DNA of 64,000 bases. It comes from Rhynchopus euleeides. Its lineage: Eukaryota; Euglenozoa; Diplonemea; Diplonemida; Diplonemidae. The stretch covers positions 1,550,001 to 1,614,000 of the forward strand of contig OY723317.1 in NCBI GenBank assembly GCA_963210315.1, written 5' to 3'. The notes beneath the pieces were generated by a model, which saw only the letters and a program-made list of their open reading frames with translations, had not been told where the DNA came from and did not search any database. How positions within the stretch are numbered: the stretch's first letter is position 1; every line of letters starts with the position of its first letter. Below are positions 10,122 through 22,400 of this stretch, piece by piece. The translations under genes were made by a program, and so were the position numbers.

Positions 10122-11675
10122 ATGCTGACAACATTGCGGCTGGTAGCGCTAGCGGCAGTTGTGGGGACAAGCAGTGCCGAGATCTGCTGCGCAGCGCATC
10201 CCATGTGCCCGGCAGGATATGAGGAGTCTCAGGAGCCGTGTGCAGTGTCAGAGAGCAACACGCAGTGCACGACGGTAACCCTGTGCTGCACAACAGTGAA
10301 TTGCCGTGCAGTAGCGGAGAAGTGCGACAAAAACACGGTTGCACAGACCTGCACTGAGAAGGGCTTCTGCTACCACCCTGACAAGTGCAACTGTGGTCCC
10401 TACCCTGTTGCCGGTTGCCCGCAGGACCCCTGCCAGTTCGAGTCTTGCGACGCTGGCTACGTCTGCAAGTCTAGCTCGTGTGGCGGCTGCAACTACCACT
10501 GTGTGGCGGCTTCCCTCAACATCCCGACTGCCGTGAAGACGGAGGCACCTACCTGCACCAAGTACACCGTTGCTGAGACCTGCACTGAGAAGGGCTTCTG
10601 CTACCACCCTGACAAGTGCAACTGTGGTCCGTACCCTGTTGCCGGTTGCCCGCAGGACCCCTGCCAGTTCGAGTCGTGTGACGCTGGCTACGTCTGCAAG
10701 TCTAGCTCGTGTGGCGGCTGCAACTACCACTGTGTGGCGGCTTCCCTCAACATCCCGACTGCCGTGAAGACGGAGGCACCTACCTGCACCAAGTACACCG
10801 TTGCTGAGACCTGCACTGAGAAGGGCTTCTGCTACCACCCTGACAAGTGCAACTGTGGTCCGTACCCTGTTGCCGGTTGCCCGCAGGACCCCTGCCAGTT
10901 CGAGTCGTGTGACGCTGGCTACGTCTGCAAGTCTAGCTCGTGTGGCGGCTGCAACTACCACTGTGTGGCGGCTTCCCTCAACATCCCGACTGCCGTGAAG
11001 ACGGAGGCACCTACCTGCAACAAGTACACCGTTGCTGAGACCTGCACTGAGAAGGGCTTCTGCTACCACCCTGACAAGTGCAACTGTGGTCCGTACCCTG
11101 TTGCCGGTTGCCCGCAGGACCCCTGCCAGTTCGAGTCGTGCGACGCCGGCTACGTCTGCAAGTCTAGCTCGTGTGGCGGCTGCAACTACCACTGTGTGGC
11201 GGCTTCCCTCAACATCCCGACTGCCGTGAAGACGGAGGCACCTACCTGCACCAAGTACACCGTGGCTGAGACCTGCACTGAGAAGGGCTTCTGCTACCAC
11301 CCTGACAAGTGCAACTGTGGTCCGTACCCTGTTGCCGGTTGCCCGCAGGACCCCTGCCAGTTCGAGTCGTGCGACGCCGGCTACGTCTGCAAGTCCAGCT
11401 CGTGTGGCGACTGCAACTACCACTGTGTGGCGGCTTCCCTTAACATCCCGACTGCCGTGAAGACGGAGGCACCTACCTGCACCAAGTACACCGTGGCTGA
11501 GACCTGCACTGAGAAGGGCTTCTGCTACCACCCTGACAAGTGCAACTGTGGTCCGTACCCTGTTGCCGGTTGCCCGCAGGACCCCTGCCAGTTCGAGTCT
11601 TGCGACGCTGGCTACGTCTGCAAGTCCAGCTCGTGTGGCGGCTGCAACTACCACTGCGTCGCCGTGTTGTTGTAA
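10122..11675 (+). CDS. secreted Cys-rich protein with six 77-residue repeats
   Basis: A 517-residue single-exon ORF. Residues 1-19 form a good signal peptide (MLTTLRLVALAAVVGTSSA), so the product should be secreted or wall-associated. A short Cys-containing lead (about residues 20-67) precedes six tandem units of 231 bp starting near 10324, 10555, 10786, 11017, 11248 and 11479; the last is shortened. Each unit has 12 cysteines in the same spacing, including KGFCYHPDKCNC, GCPQDPCQFESC and SSCGGCNYHC, and is followed by a Thr/Ala/Pro linker. Units differ by only a few substitutions, several silent, indicating recent expansion or gene conversion. Even Cys number suggests disulphide-bonded domains. 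The DPC...C...CGGC pattern resembles Cys-rich extracellular repeats of other eukaryotes, but I do not recognise a named family. Function unknown. Confidence 0.8.
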   Translation: MLTTLRLVALAAVVGTSSAEICCAAHPMCPAGYEESQEPCAVSESNTQCTTVTLCCTTVNCRAVAEKCDKNTVAQTCTEKGFCYHPDKCNCGPYPVAGCPQDPCQFESCDAGYVCKSSSCGGCNYHCVAASLNIPTAVKTEAPTCTKYTVAETCTEKGFCYHPDKCNCGPYPVAGCPQDPCQFESCDAGYVCKSSSCGGCNYHCVAASLNIPTAVKTEAPTCTKYTVAETCTEKGFCYHPDKCNCGPYPVAGCPQDPCQFESCDAGYVCKSSSCGGCNYHCVAASLNIPTAVKTEAPTCNKYTVAETCTEKGFCYHPDKCNCGPYPVAGCPQDPCQFESCDAGYVCKSSSCGGCNYHCVAASLNIPTAVKTEAPTCTKYTVAETCTEKGFCYHPDKCNCGPYPVAGCPQDPCQFESCDAGYVCKSSSCGDCNYHCVAASLNIPTAVKTEAPTCTKYTVAETCTEKGFCYHPDKCNCGPYPVAGCPQDPCQFESCDAGYVCKSSSCGGCNYHCVAVLL

Positions 11676-13085
11676 ACCGTTAAGACGGAAACATGCGCTG
11701 TCACCTCCACCTTTCTGTTGGGTCCGCGCGTCCGGACACTGCTGCTCCGGTGGTGCCAACCTTGACGGCCCTGACTGTCGAGCCCCTTTTGTGTGTAGGT
11801 TCTGAGTCCTCTCCTCTCTCATCCGGAACTCCCCCTTGTCTTGAACGCCTCCTCACAGGCAACTCCCCTTGGTCGGTTCCTGCGTGCGTGTGTTGTCGCT
11901 TCGTCGTGTGTGCCTCCCTTGCGAGACGTTTCTGTCTTGTTCTTGACTGCTGTTGACCGCCTTTTCTCCCCTTTAGCTGAGGTGTCACCCTGCTCCCCTC
12001 CCTTGTGCGGGGTTTGTTTTCCTGCTGCCACTCCAAGCAAGTCTGTCTCACACACATCCACCGGCCTGCTGGCGGTGCTGCGTGCCTTCAGATCCGTGCC
12101 CCCCATCGGACACTCCAGCCTGCACCTCTGTGAGGGGTGTGTGGGCCTCCCTGTTCTTATGTTGGTCCGCAGAAGCTGTTCCCGGGTTTTTGAGCCTGTT
12201 CCCCTTGTGATGTACACTTCTCAAGGGCGCGTGCTCTGCTGCTTCCCGGACGTTTTCTGCTCTGCACCTCTTGGGGCTCGCTCTCTCAATGGCGTTGCAT
12301 GGCGGAGCATTGCTCCCAGATGATGTCGGCAACCTACAGACCCCTGCGTGCCAGCAACCACCCCTTCCCCTTGTTTTTGCTCGATTTTCGCACTGAAATG
12401 ACTCGTGGCAGCGTTCGGTCCCCGGCCCCGGCAGGTCCAGTTCGAGCAGCCAATGAGCGCAACGCTGAGTCGTGTTCAGGCAGCCCACCACCGTGTGCCC
12501 CCACTCCGACGTAGTGTTGACTCACTCGTGTGTGTCTCCATTGTGAGTGAGAGGGGTCTCATCGTACCCCCGTGTGGTGCCGCTTCTTGCTTGCCCCAAA
12601 ATGACACACCTTGCAAGAGGGTGTTGGTGTCGGGAGAGTTGCCGGGCATTCGCTCTCGGCAACGATCCCCTCCCCTTTGCACCGCCCTTTGCCCTCTGTC
12701 CCAGCTGCCCCGCTCTGCATGCAGGGCAAGGCAGACCCGCTGCAGCTGATCCAGAGGCACCCCTGCCCCTCCTCCGGGGGCTTCTCCCTCGTGTGTCTTT
12801 GCATCCCCAAAGGAAGCCCATTGCCACCGAATCTTTCCGATACCCGTCGTTTCCTCTCCCCCCCGCCGTGTTGTATTGTATCGGCAATGTCCTTGCCATC
12901 CGCAATGTATCGGCGACAGCGCAGTGGGTGAGGTGGTGCCGGACCTTGTCGTTCGTCTGGGAGCTTGTTCCGCGTTGGTATGAGCCACCTGGCAATAGAC
13001 CTGCAATTCGGTCACGGGCGTACAGTTCCACACCACCAACTTTGTGCACAACCAACGACATCCCCGTGTTGCTGGAAACGGCATA
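11676..13085. other. intergenic
   Basis: 3' flank of the Cys-rich gene, then pyrimidine-rich unique sequence. No ORF here has recognisable domains. Nothing further seen. Confidence 0.4.
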
Positions 13086-13430
13086 CCGTATACGTAAATA
13101 TTTTGGAACGTAAATATTATGGAACGTAAATATTATGGAACGTAAATATTTTGGAACGCTGGTGGGTTGGCGTTCCAGATTTTTTTCGTTCCATAATATT
13201 TACAGGGCTTTCTGCGACTCGGGGACTTGGACCAGGTGATCGGACGGCATACAGAGTCCCTGACGGGACCTACTCGTGCACTTTTCGCGCGATTCCTGAC
13301 GCAAGCCGTCCTCACCACCGAGTCCCCAACTGGCCCTGTAAATATTTTGGAACGTAAATATTATGGAACGGACCGGCCAAAAATGGGCCCGTTCCATAAT
13401 ATTTACGTTCCATAATATTTACGTATACGG
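13086..13430. mobile_element. MITE family 2, copy 2
   Basis: A 345-bp element nearly identical to 4019-4348, with the same CCGTATACGTAAATATT ends and TA flanks (13084-13085 and 13431-13432). One extra block of the internal repeat accounts for most of the length difference. Confidence 0.85.
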
Positions 13431-14859
13431 TATATCGTGGACAGATGATATTTTGCCTTTGACGTCATCTGATGGCCCTGTGTGTGCTTCAATATCAGGA
13501 TTTTCAGGCCTTGTTTTGCTGTGAGGCCCTGACGTAACTGCTGTTTACAATCTGTCCACGAACCGCGCCTTCTTTTCATTTTCGCAACCCGCAACCACCC
13601 CCCCCCCCCCACCCCCATCCGCACCCCGAACTCCGGGACTGAGGGAGGTGAACCGAATTGGAGCACGGAGTCGACACGCAGAGCTACATTCCTCCCTGGC
13701 CACAGGCCGAGGTGGTGTGGGGTGACGCCGCATAACCTCTCCCAGTCTTCTGTATCCGGGCGCTGTTAGGCGACGACGTGTGTCTTCTCCGGTGGCTCAT
13801 TTTCCTCTAACGCCCCCTCCCCCGTGTTCACGGTGAAATCATCCTCCGGCTTGTGCACATGTGTCCACACGCCACACCAGGTGGAGAAGCACCAACCTAT
13901 CAGCACAGGACGGATGGAAATTTTCTTCCGCTTTCTTAACCTTGTATGCTCCTCCATCTGATCCGGCCCAACTATGGAAATCCTCCGACTGAGGGGGTGC
14001 TGGTGGTGTGGGTAGTAGTGAGCAAGGGGTGTACACCACTTGCCTACCTCGTTTGACCCGCCCCCGCCACCCCCCCGCACCCCCACGCAGTAAGCGACAG
14101 GCTGTGCGATTCCCAGGGCCCCCTTTTCAGAATCCCATCCCCCCTCCCCCCGACCAAGGCGCATGCCTGTTCCTGTTATTTCCTCTTCTCCTGTTTGCCC
14201 TCTGAACCGAACACCCCCTTCTCCCCCTCCTCCCCCTCCAACCCCGGAGGTCAACTCTCTGAGCTTCCATTTTTCTTCGAAAAAAATTACTTCACTGCCC
14301 CCCCCCCCCTCTCCCCCCTCTTCTGTGCTGCTGTACAACTTTTCCGGGATACGCCCAGCCTTGCCGTGCCGTGTCTGTCTGACGTCTTCGGAGAGACGCG
14401 TCGTGGCTCTTCTTCCTCCTCCATGTGTCAATATAATAATATGCGACTCAGCTGGGGATGAGGCACTGTGGACCGTGGCAGGTCTGCAGTGGAGGTTGGG
14501 ACAAACCACCCGTTTGTGTGACGGCTTGTATCTGGCGAGGTTGTTCCTGTTTGTTTAACCGCAGCAGGGCATCACCCGGCCTGTCAAGTGTCACGAAGAA
14601 AGAAAGATGGCAGGGTGCAGCGCTATTTGGCGCACAAAGCAACCGCCACCGTATCTTTTTGACTTTATGAGGGGGGGCATTCGCTCTGTGCCACTGTGTG
14701 TCAAATTGTGTCACTTTGCAGCCAGTTTTGTGAGGCGGTTCACCCTTCCTCACTTCTCTGCATTTCTGAGCGAAGGCCCCCCGACATATTTTTTTCCCCC
14801 TTTTCGCTTCAGAATTCGCATCATTTCCCGCCCCCCCCCCCTCCCGGCGACATGCTGTA
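13431..14859. other. intergenic, low complexity
   Basis: Pyrimidine-rich spacer with several C runs of 8-12. No supported gene. The last few hundred bases lie upstream of the RNB gene, but no core promoter element stands out. Confidence 0.4.
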
Positions 14860-15279
14860 TTTTGCTTTTATCATCAAACCGCTTTGTTTGCGCTCCTTCG
14901 CAGTGAGGGTTGGGGCACGCAATGCAGAACAACATCGACTACCCCCCCCCCCCCCCACCACCCCCATCACCCCCCACCCCCACCCCCACCCATCCTACGT
15001 CTTGCAGAGGCAGTCTGGACTGCTCTCCCCCACTCTTTTTCAAAGCGCCCTTTCTGTCTGTGTGGTGTCTATGTTGAACGCTCCACACCACACCACCCCC
15101 ACACACACACACGCCCTCCAGGGGACATACACACACACCCCTCCTGAGGCTGCAGGGCTTCAGTGGGGTGGGGTGGTGGTGGGTGGTGGTGGGTGCGGGG
15201 TCCCCCCCCACACCACCCGGACCGCCGCCTCAGGGAGGGGGTGGGGGGGTGGGGGGCACACACGCACATAACAGCCGCA

Positions 15280-18200
15280 ATGCGCCGCGATGGCATCTCA
15301 GTGTGCGAAGGGGTGATGCTGCGGGGGAGGGTCGCTCCCAACCCCGCCTCGCAGCGCTCCCACGTGATGCCGCTGAAGGCGGCCAGCACGGTGGAGAGCT
15401 TTGCGCAGCTGTTCGCCGAGAGGCTGGGTGTGCCGCGCCAGATCATCGACGGCTTCTACGACCCCTCCGGCGACAAGGTCCCCTCCATGTCCGCCCTCCG
15501 CACACACAAGCGCGTCCTCTACCTTCGGGCCAAGAGTCCCTCAGGCGGCACCTCCCGCACCACACGCACCCGCTCCCCCCCCTCCGCCCCCTCCTCCTCC
15601 GGGAGGTTCGCACGCCCCGCCCCGCCGTTCTCCATGACACACTCGCCGCCTGCGAAGCACCCAGCTGCCACACCTCCGAAGCCCAGCCCCACCACCAGGC
15701 GGAAGAAGGCCGGCACGCCTGCGAAGAGCCCCGGCAAGGCGAAGGGGTCTCCGTATGGGCAGGTCACCCCGCCTGAGGGGCGCGGGCGTGGTGTGTCGCC
15801 CGACGGGGCTGCTGCGGGGCGGAGGAAGCCCGCGAAGCGGGCGACCTCTCTGGAGGCGATCCACCAGAAGTTCCAGAGGGAGCGGTCAAGAGGGAGGTCG
15901 CGGAGCCCGCGGGAGAATGCCTCGGCCGCTGCCTCTGCCGCGTCCAGCGGGAGGAGGTCTCGCGCAGGCTCGCTGGTGTCGGGCACGATGCCCGCGGTGG
16001 TGCCGCCCCCTCCGAAGCACCTCGTGGGGGGCATCCCCGTGCCGCGTATCCCGGAGGTGCTGCACAACACGAGCCCACACAGAGGGGGTGTGGAGCGCTG
16101 CGACACGCGGCGGAGCTCGCTCAGCGTGAGCACCCACGCCACCGCGTCCCCCAAGGTGTCAGCTGCCGGGGGAGCGTCGGGGGCACACCACAGGCCTGTG
16201 CAGCCCGCTGCCGTGGTGAGCCCCTCCACGAAGGAGAGGGTGCGGAGGCGGATGAGCGTGAACGAGTCAGTCGTGCCTCTCTACGACAACCACCTGGGCA
16301 AGTCAGAGGTGGAGGACGGGGTGGCCAGCGGGGAGTTTGTCTTGGGGACGATGCGGGTCTCCGCAGCATGGGGGGGAGGCGCCGCCTATGTCGACGCGCA
16401 GGACGACCCCGATGGGCTTGTCCTCTCCGCAGAGGGCACGAAATGCATCATCATGCTCCCCGACACCGCAGGTGACGTCTCATACGCCAGTCGGAACAGG
16501 GCCCTCCCTGGAGACCTCGTGGTGGTGAGGTCTGACCTGAAGGAGGTGAGCCGGAGCCTCGCCGACGCGATGCACTGGGATGACGGGCTGCGCCCCCTGG
16601 GCGTTGTGTTGGGCACGGTGGTGTCGATCCAGCGGAGGTCGAATGTGAAGAATGTGTTTGCGACCATCACGGAGGAGGCTGTGGATGCGGCAAACTCATC
16701 GGAGCTGTACGCCGTGGCGACGCCCCTCAACCCTTCGTACCCCAAGATGCTGTTCCCTTCGGTGGCTGTGGGGCTTTTCCTGGGCGCCAGCCCCCTGAGC
16801 AACAAACAGGCGGTTGTGGAGCTGACCATCCGGAAAGAGTGGCCCCCAAACCTGCGCCTCCCCATCTGCGACCTGGCGACGGTCATCGCGCTCCTCCCTC
16901 TGGCGGCAACCCCTCGGGGGCTCACCGTCAGCCCGCTCACCCCGCCGCTCACCTCGCCCAGGTCCCCGCTGTCGCAGTGCATCTCGCCGCCCTCCAACAC
17001 ATCCCTCAACCCGGGGTTCCACTTCCCGCAGAGCTCGACCCACCCTGAGGTCCCCAGCTCCTACTACCTGGAGGAGACCCTCGCTCTGCGTGAGCTGGGG
17101 GTGCTTGCCCTCGATAAGGAGCACCACCTGGAGACGCTCAACTTCGGGTCGTATGTCGAAGGGGAGACGCCGTATATGCGGGACAAGCTGAACGGGGTTG
17201 ACCTGGAGGAGGCCCTGGAGCACATGCGGTGGATCCAGAGCCAGCTGGCGCAGGGCAGGATCGAGGAGGCGGTGGAGGACATCCGGGATGAGACGCGCGC
17301 CTTCACGCTCTGCTCCGCAACGGATGAGGATGACGCGGCCTGCGGGACACCCGGGGAGTTTGACAACGCGCCGCAGCAGGTGGCTTACTCCTGCGCGCAG
17401 CTGGGGCCGAAAAAGGATGGCGACCCTGCCGCACCCCACACCACACGCCACCGGGTTGGGGTGCATATCCTGGACATCGGGGAGCTGATCGCCGAGACAG
17501 GCCCTCTGGAGCAGCTCCTCAAGCGCCGCCTCTCGACGGTGCGCCTCCCACACGCCGTGTTCCCCCTGCTGCCTGCGAGGGTGCGGGAGGAGGCGTCGCT
17601 GAAGCCCGGCGAAGCCGCACCCTGCATCAGCGTGATGTGGACCGTCACAACCGGGAGGGGCGAGCCGGCCTCCATCTCCGACGTCTGGGTCGGGGCGACG
17701 ACAGTGCATGTGAGGTGTGGCGTAAGGGAGTCGCACCTCGCGATGCTGGCTTCAGGCTGCCCCCACTTCCCCTGCCCCATCTTCGGGATCAACGAGCACG
17801 ACAACCCCGTGGTGCTCCGGGGGGACGTCCTGGCCTTCATCAAGGTGATGCGCGACTCGGGGGACCTCCTCCACCGCACGGGGGACAGGCGGTTCCGCTT
17901 CATGACAATCCGCAACCTCTTCGCTGCCTCGGAGGGGGTGCATGCGCCTGGCGCGGCAGGCCCCCTCCGCAACCCGACTGCAGGGGGGCACAGCGACGCG
18001 TCGCTGCGGAGCCCGAAGTCCCCTGGGAAGAAGAAGCACCGCGTGGCCTTCTCGCCGAACCTCGTGGAGACGACCTTCGACCCGTCGAAGGATCTCTACA
18101 GGATTGTCTGCGGGCAGGAGGCGATGGAGGGGTTTGCCAAGGCGGTTGCCACGGAGCTGCCCCTCAGCTTCCGGCTGCGGAAGGCTGTGGAGGGGATGGC

Positions 18201-19413
18201 GAACCAGCTGTCTGCGGAGAGCACGCACCTGTTGGAGATGCCGGGGCTGATCCCGGCTGCGAAGGCGGCGTACCCCGCGCAGCTGTTCACCGGGAGGAAG
18301 GTTGTGTCGCACATCTTTGCGGACTGCGTGCCGAGGGCGACCCCGACGGCCGGGCTGCTCTCGCCCTACCTGCGGAGCTGGAAGGTGCGGAAGCCGATCA
18401 ACGAGGACGACCGGACCTTCAAGATCACCCAGCCGATGGACAGCTACGTCAACATCATCGTGCTCCGCATGATGCGCCGCCTCCTGAAGGCAAACTTCCA
18501 CGACAAGGAGACACGCACGCAGAAGACACAGGACCATGTCAGGCTGGCCAACTCCGTCAGGTCAAACTGCGACCTGGGGCAGTCTGTGGATGCAGCCCTT
18601 GCAGCAGATCTGGGGTCAGGGGATGCTGGTGGTGGTGATGGTGGCGGCAGTGGCGGTGACGGGGATGCGCAGGGCGGCATCTTCTACCACTCCCCGGTGC
18701 GGGAGGCGGGTATCGGGAGGTGGAAGCCCACCGCACTGAAGCAGCTCTACGCGCAGGACGCGGCGCACACCGTGCTGAAGATTGCGGCGTATGAAAGGCT
18801 GCTGGACGTGACAAAGGCGGAGTGCCTGTCGCAGGCGGGCGGCACACACATCAGGGTTGTCGGGGAGTATATGGGCCTGCGAGGGTCAGGAGAGTCACGC
18901 GAGGTTGCCGTCTACTTCAAGGAGTGGGGTGTCATGCGGTGGCTCCCCTTGACCACGAAGGGTATGCATGGAGGGAGGGAGGGGGGAGATTGCGCTGCCC
19001 ACATCTCAAGCTCTTTTTATTGGCAAACATGACTGACACCACGATCGGTGTCTGCGGTGCCGATTTCTGGTGCGAGCCTGGGCGCGGAGTCAGACTCCCG
19101 CCAGACCAGACCCCCCCCCCCCCGACGTGAGGACAACGTCACCCCGCATTTTTTGCTACCACCTCACTGCACACCTCACCCACACCCCACAGGCGACACT
19201 GTGATTGCGAAGGTCTGTGAGGACGACAAGGTGTCGCTCCTCTTCGAGCACAGGGACTCCGGCCTTATGGGGTCTGCAGAGACCGTCCCGCCCTATGGGA
19301 AGCTGTTTGTCGCATTTGCGCCATCGCTGACACGCCCGTCACCCCTGATGGACAGCGTCATCCAGCCCACCTCCGAGGTGCCCCCGAGGCGCCTCCCTTC
19401 TATTGCACACTGA
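15280..19413 (+). CDS. RNB-domain protein (Dis3/RNase II/Ssd1-like), two exons, copy 1
   Basis: Exon 1 is 15280-18961 and exon 2 is 19193-19413, joined across a GT-AG intron with matching phase: 1300 residues. Residues 1 to about 330 are basic and Ser/Pro-rich, probably disordered. About 333-460 is a cold-shock/OB-like segment with the family signature RNRALPGDLVVV. About 560-1090 is the RNB domain: HRVGVHILDIGELI and a Pro-rich stretch equivalent to the SVYLP...PMLP motif are clear. The C-terminal exon would complete an S1-like region. Family members are 3'-5' exoribonucleases acting on mRNA and structured RNA. Here the metal-binding motif reads CSATDEDDAA: D682, D684 and D685 remain, but the first Asp is replaced (C678) and the loop is shorter. 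The PIRRY motif reads PMDSY (1052-1056). An RNA-binding pseudonuclease, as in fungal Ssd1, is therefore possible. The ATG at 15280 follows a stop-poor leader, so an upstream start is not excluded. Confidence 0.8.
18962..19192 (+). other. intron of the RNB gene, copy 1
   Basis: A 231-bp GT-AG intron. The donor is AAGG|GTATGC and the acceptor ends CCACACCCCACAG. Exon 1 leaves one base of a codon and exon 2 supplies two (GGC, Gly), so the frame is kept into GDTVIAKVCEDD. Confidence 0.75.
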
Positions 19414-19430
19414 TGAGACCGAATCCTGGC

Positions 19431-19466
<36 letters not shown>

Positions 19467-22400
19467 AAAAAATGCAAAACTGTGCAAAACAAGCTTGCTG
19501 CTTGGTAATGCGAAGAGGTGGGGGAGAGAGCATGCGGGTGCGGGTGTGGGGGCAGAACACGACACCCCCGCCCCCCCCTCCCCGCCGGAAAGACCCGCTC
19601 ATGGGGGTCTTCGCTCCGGGTCAATTTGGGTCAACTTGGGTCAATTTGGGTCACCCTGGGGTTTTTCACCTTAGGAAAATGGGGGGCTTCGCTCCGGGTC
19701 AATCTGGGTCAGCTTGGGTCAGTGACCCGGAGCGAAGCCCCCCCTTAGGTGACCAAAAATAGGTGAAAATTTTTGCCTATTTTCCCTTGTGTCAAACTTG
19801 GAGTCTGACCCAAAAATCGGAATCTGTGACCCATGGTTTATATGGGCAAACCTGAAAATTTCCGACTTTTTCCTCAATTTTTCCCACTTCCTGGCCATAC
19901 CTTTCCCGACCCAAAATCAAACAAATGCAGCGGAAAATGGCCAAAAATAGGCCAAAAAACCCCAAATTTTTTTCCGGGGGGCTTCGCCCCCCGGACCCCC
20001 CTTGCGTGGGGGGCTTCGCCCCCCACGCCACACGCACCTCCCGGCCGGTGGCCGGTTCGGTCGTCGTCGGCTGCGGCCAAAGGGCGTGCGGTAGCCGACG
20101 CCCTTTTGTGCTCGCCTCCTCCTCCCACACTTCAGTATGTCGTTTCATGTGAGTCCGTGTTCCTGCTTTGTTCTTCTGTCGACTGGGACGGGCCAGTCCT
20201 CGTGGGTTGCCGGCCGGTGTGTCCTCCCCCGGGACCCCCTCCTCCTCCCGCCACTTGCATCTGGTTCAACTTCAGTGAGAGCTGAGCGGGAGCCATACTT
20301 GCTCTCTTGGACCATTTGTCCGCAGTCCTGCATCATGAAGAGTTAGGTAATGCCCAGTCGCAGCCATCCCCCGACCCAGGTGTTCTGCCGTGGGCCAGGT
20401 CACCATCTGTAGGTCACCCCGTCACACACCAGTGGGCAGGCCCTGTCAACGATATCGATGTGACTGCTCTTGCCGCAGGGCAACGGATGTGGGCCTGCAT
20501 TGCATCCTGTTGCCGCTCAGTTCTGTTCCCACCGGAGCTTGTTGTTGCGCCGCAGGTCGAACAGCCTTTCGTGTGGTCGGCGCTGATCTTGTATAGAACG
20601 TAGGCAGTAGGCAGTAGGCTGCTGTGGGTGACCTGCAGGTTACCCGTCCCTTTCGTGCAGGCAGCGCGAGAGGTGCGATGTTTATGTGTGGGAGCACGGC
20701 AGCTGCCCCACACTCCATTCTGCTCTCTTGTCTGCTGTTTATGTTGAACAAGGTCTGGCTGCCAGTGATCTCGCTGGGGGTCGGGCAAACCAAAAAAGAA
20801 GTCGGGCACAGGGTGGCCGAGCTCGCGAGAAAAAAAGTGCAGCCCAACCCCGCCCCGACTTCCCGTGGTATGATGCAAACAGGATCGAATGCACGGCCAC
20901 AGAACATTTTCACCCAATTCGAGAGGCACCGGATGTTGCTGCCTTTGGTCGTCCTGCTCGATCAAAAATCAGGAATCCAGCCCCCCAGCCGCCGCCACGG
21001 TAGTGAACATCCTGAAAGTCTTCGAAGGCTAGTCCCCACACCGGTTGGTGCTGTTGCACATTCCAGGCGGGGATGGTCCTTCGCTTGGGGCATGATGAGG
21101 TGCGCTTCGATGAACACCATCAAGCCCCCAGCATGCCGTTGGGTTTTCATACGCTGCGGCGCATGAAAACTCGGCCACAAGGCCGAACCCAAAGCCCCAA
21201 AATCTGACCCGGGAGGTAGGGCCGAGGGTAGGGCCATGCCACCCCTGGCGGCCCACCCTCCCAAACAATTACAGAAAAAGGGAGGTGGGGCCGCGGCCCC
21301 CTGCCAGCCCTGGCACGGGATCACTGCTGGCGGGTAGTTCAGGCTCGTGGCCCTCCTCGTTCCGATAGCCCCTCGGACATCCAAATGATTCACGTGCAGC
21401 AGCCCATGCGCAGAGAACGGTGTGCCGTCTTGTACAGCAACTGTTGGACAACTGTTGAAATCGTTTTTCACCAAAAAAAATTACTCTGCGGGCCAAGTCG
21501 AAGATTTTTCTGGGGACTTTTGGTGTCCCCAATTTTTCAATTTTCGAAAAATAAGCTCACTTTGCTAAACTGGACCCAACTCCCCACACTCTTTTTTTCC
21601 GACTTTTTCACGGGGTTTTTCCGGTTTTTTTTGGTTTTTTTTGGCGGATGGAGCGAAGACCCCCCATGGGTCGATATTCCAATAATACACCCCGGACCTT
21701 CCTTGAGAGGGTTTGTTGGTGGAGCTAAAATCGGACATGAAAAGGGTGGGGTTTGCGGGTGGTTTTCTGTGCGGTGTGCGGCTTTGAGCACCTCGCCTGC
21801 ACACACACACAGCAGGCTGTGTGTGTGTGGGGGTGATTCTGCGTTCGAATAATATCACTCCTTCCGGCTTGCGCTGCCCACCCATCCCACCCCCGTCCCC
21901 TTCCCACATTCTTTTTTTTCTTTTAGGGGAGACGTCCTCGCAGTGGCTGTTTGGCCTGACGCGATTCCCCGCCTCAAAGCAGACCCACCTGGCAGCTACT
22001 CAAGGCACATGAGGAGTGAGAGGCGTCAACGGGCGCAACGCCCCTCCCTGCGGTCCGGCTTCCGCCACGTGGCTGACTCAAAGCAGCGAAGTGACCAACG
22101 GGAGCGACATGAAAAAAAAAAATCACACCATCTTCTGTGGGAGGTGGGGGAGTAAAGCGGGTGTGGTGGTTTCGCTCCAATGAATGTGCAAGAAACATGA
22201 CCCTGCTGCTCGCAATTCAGGCGTCAACACTTTTGTGACTCAGAGCCGAGGCCACCCCGTCCCTCCCTGTTCCTTTCATCCCCTCATCCTTCCTGAGTCC
22301 ATCTCGGTAAAACAGTTTTCAAACCATTTTCTTTTATGCGCACAGCCTTTCGCCGCTGAAGTGTTCGATTCAGCGGCACTCTGCCAACCGCGCTCGGCAC

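Noticed and set aside
10248-11822. 524-residue ORF antisense to the Cys-rich gene
   Set aside because: It arises because the 231-bp repeat is a multiple of three. It has no signal peptide or domain, while the sense frame has both.
16696-17736. 346-residue minus-strand ORF inside the RNB gene
   Set aside because: Shadow frame of GC-rich coding sequence; the sense strand has recognisable RNB motifs.
21900-22012. Possible terminal exon after the TTTTCTTTTAG tract
   Set aside because: A plausible acceptor, but no upstream exon with a matching donor or conserved domain could be found.
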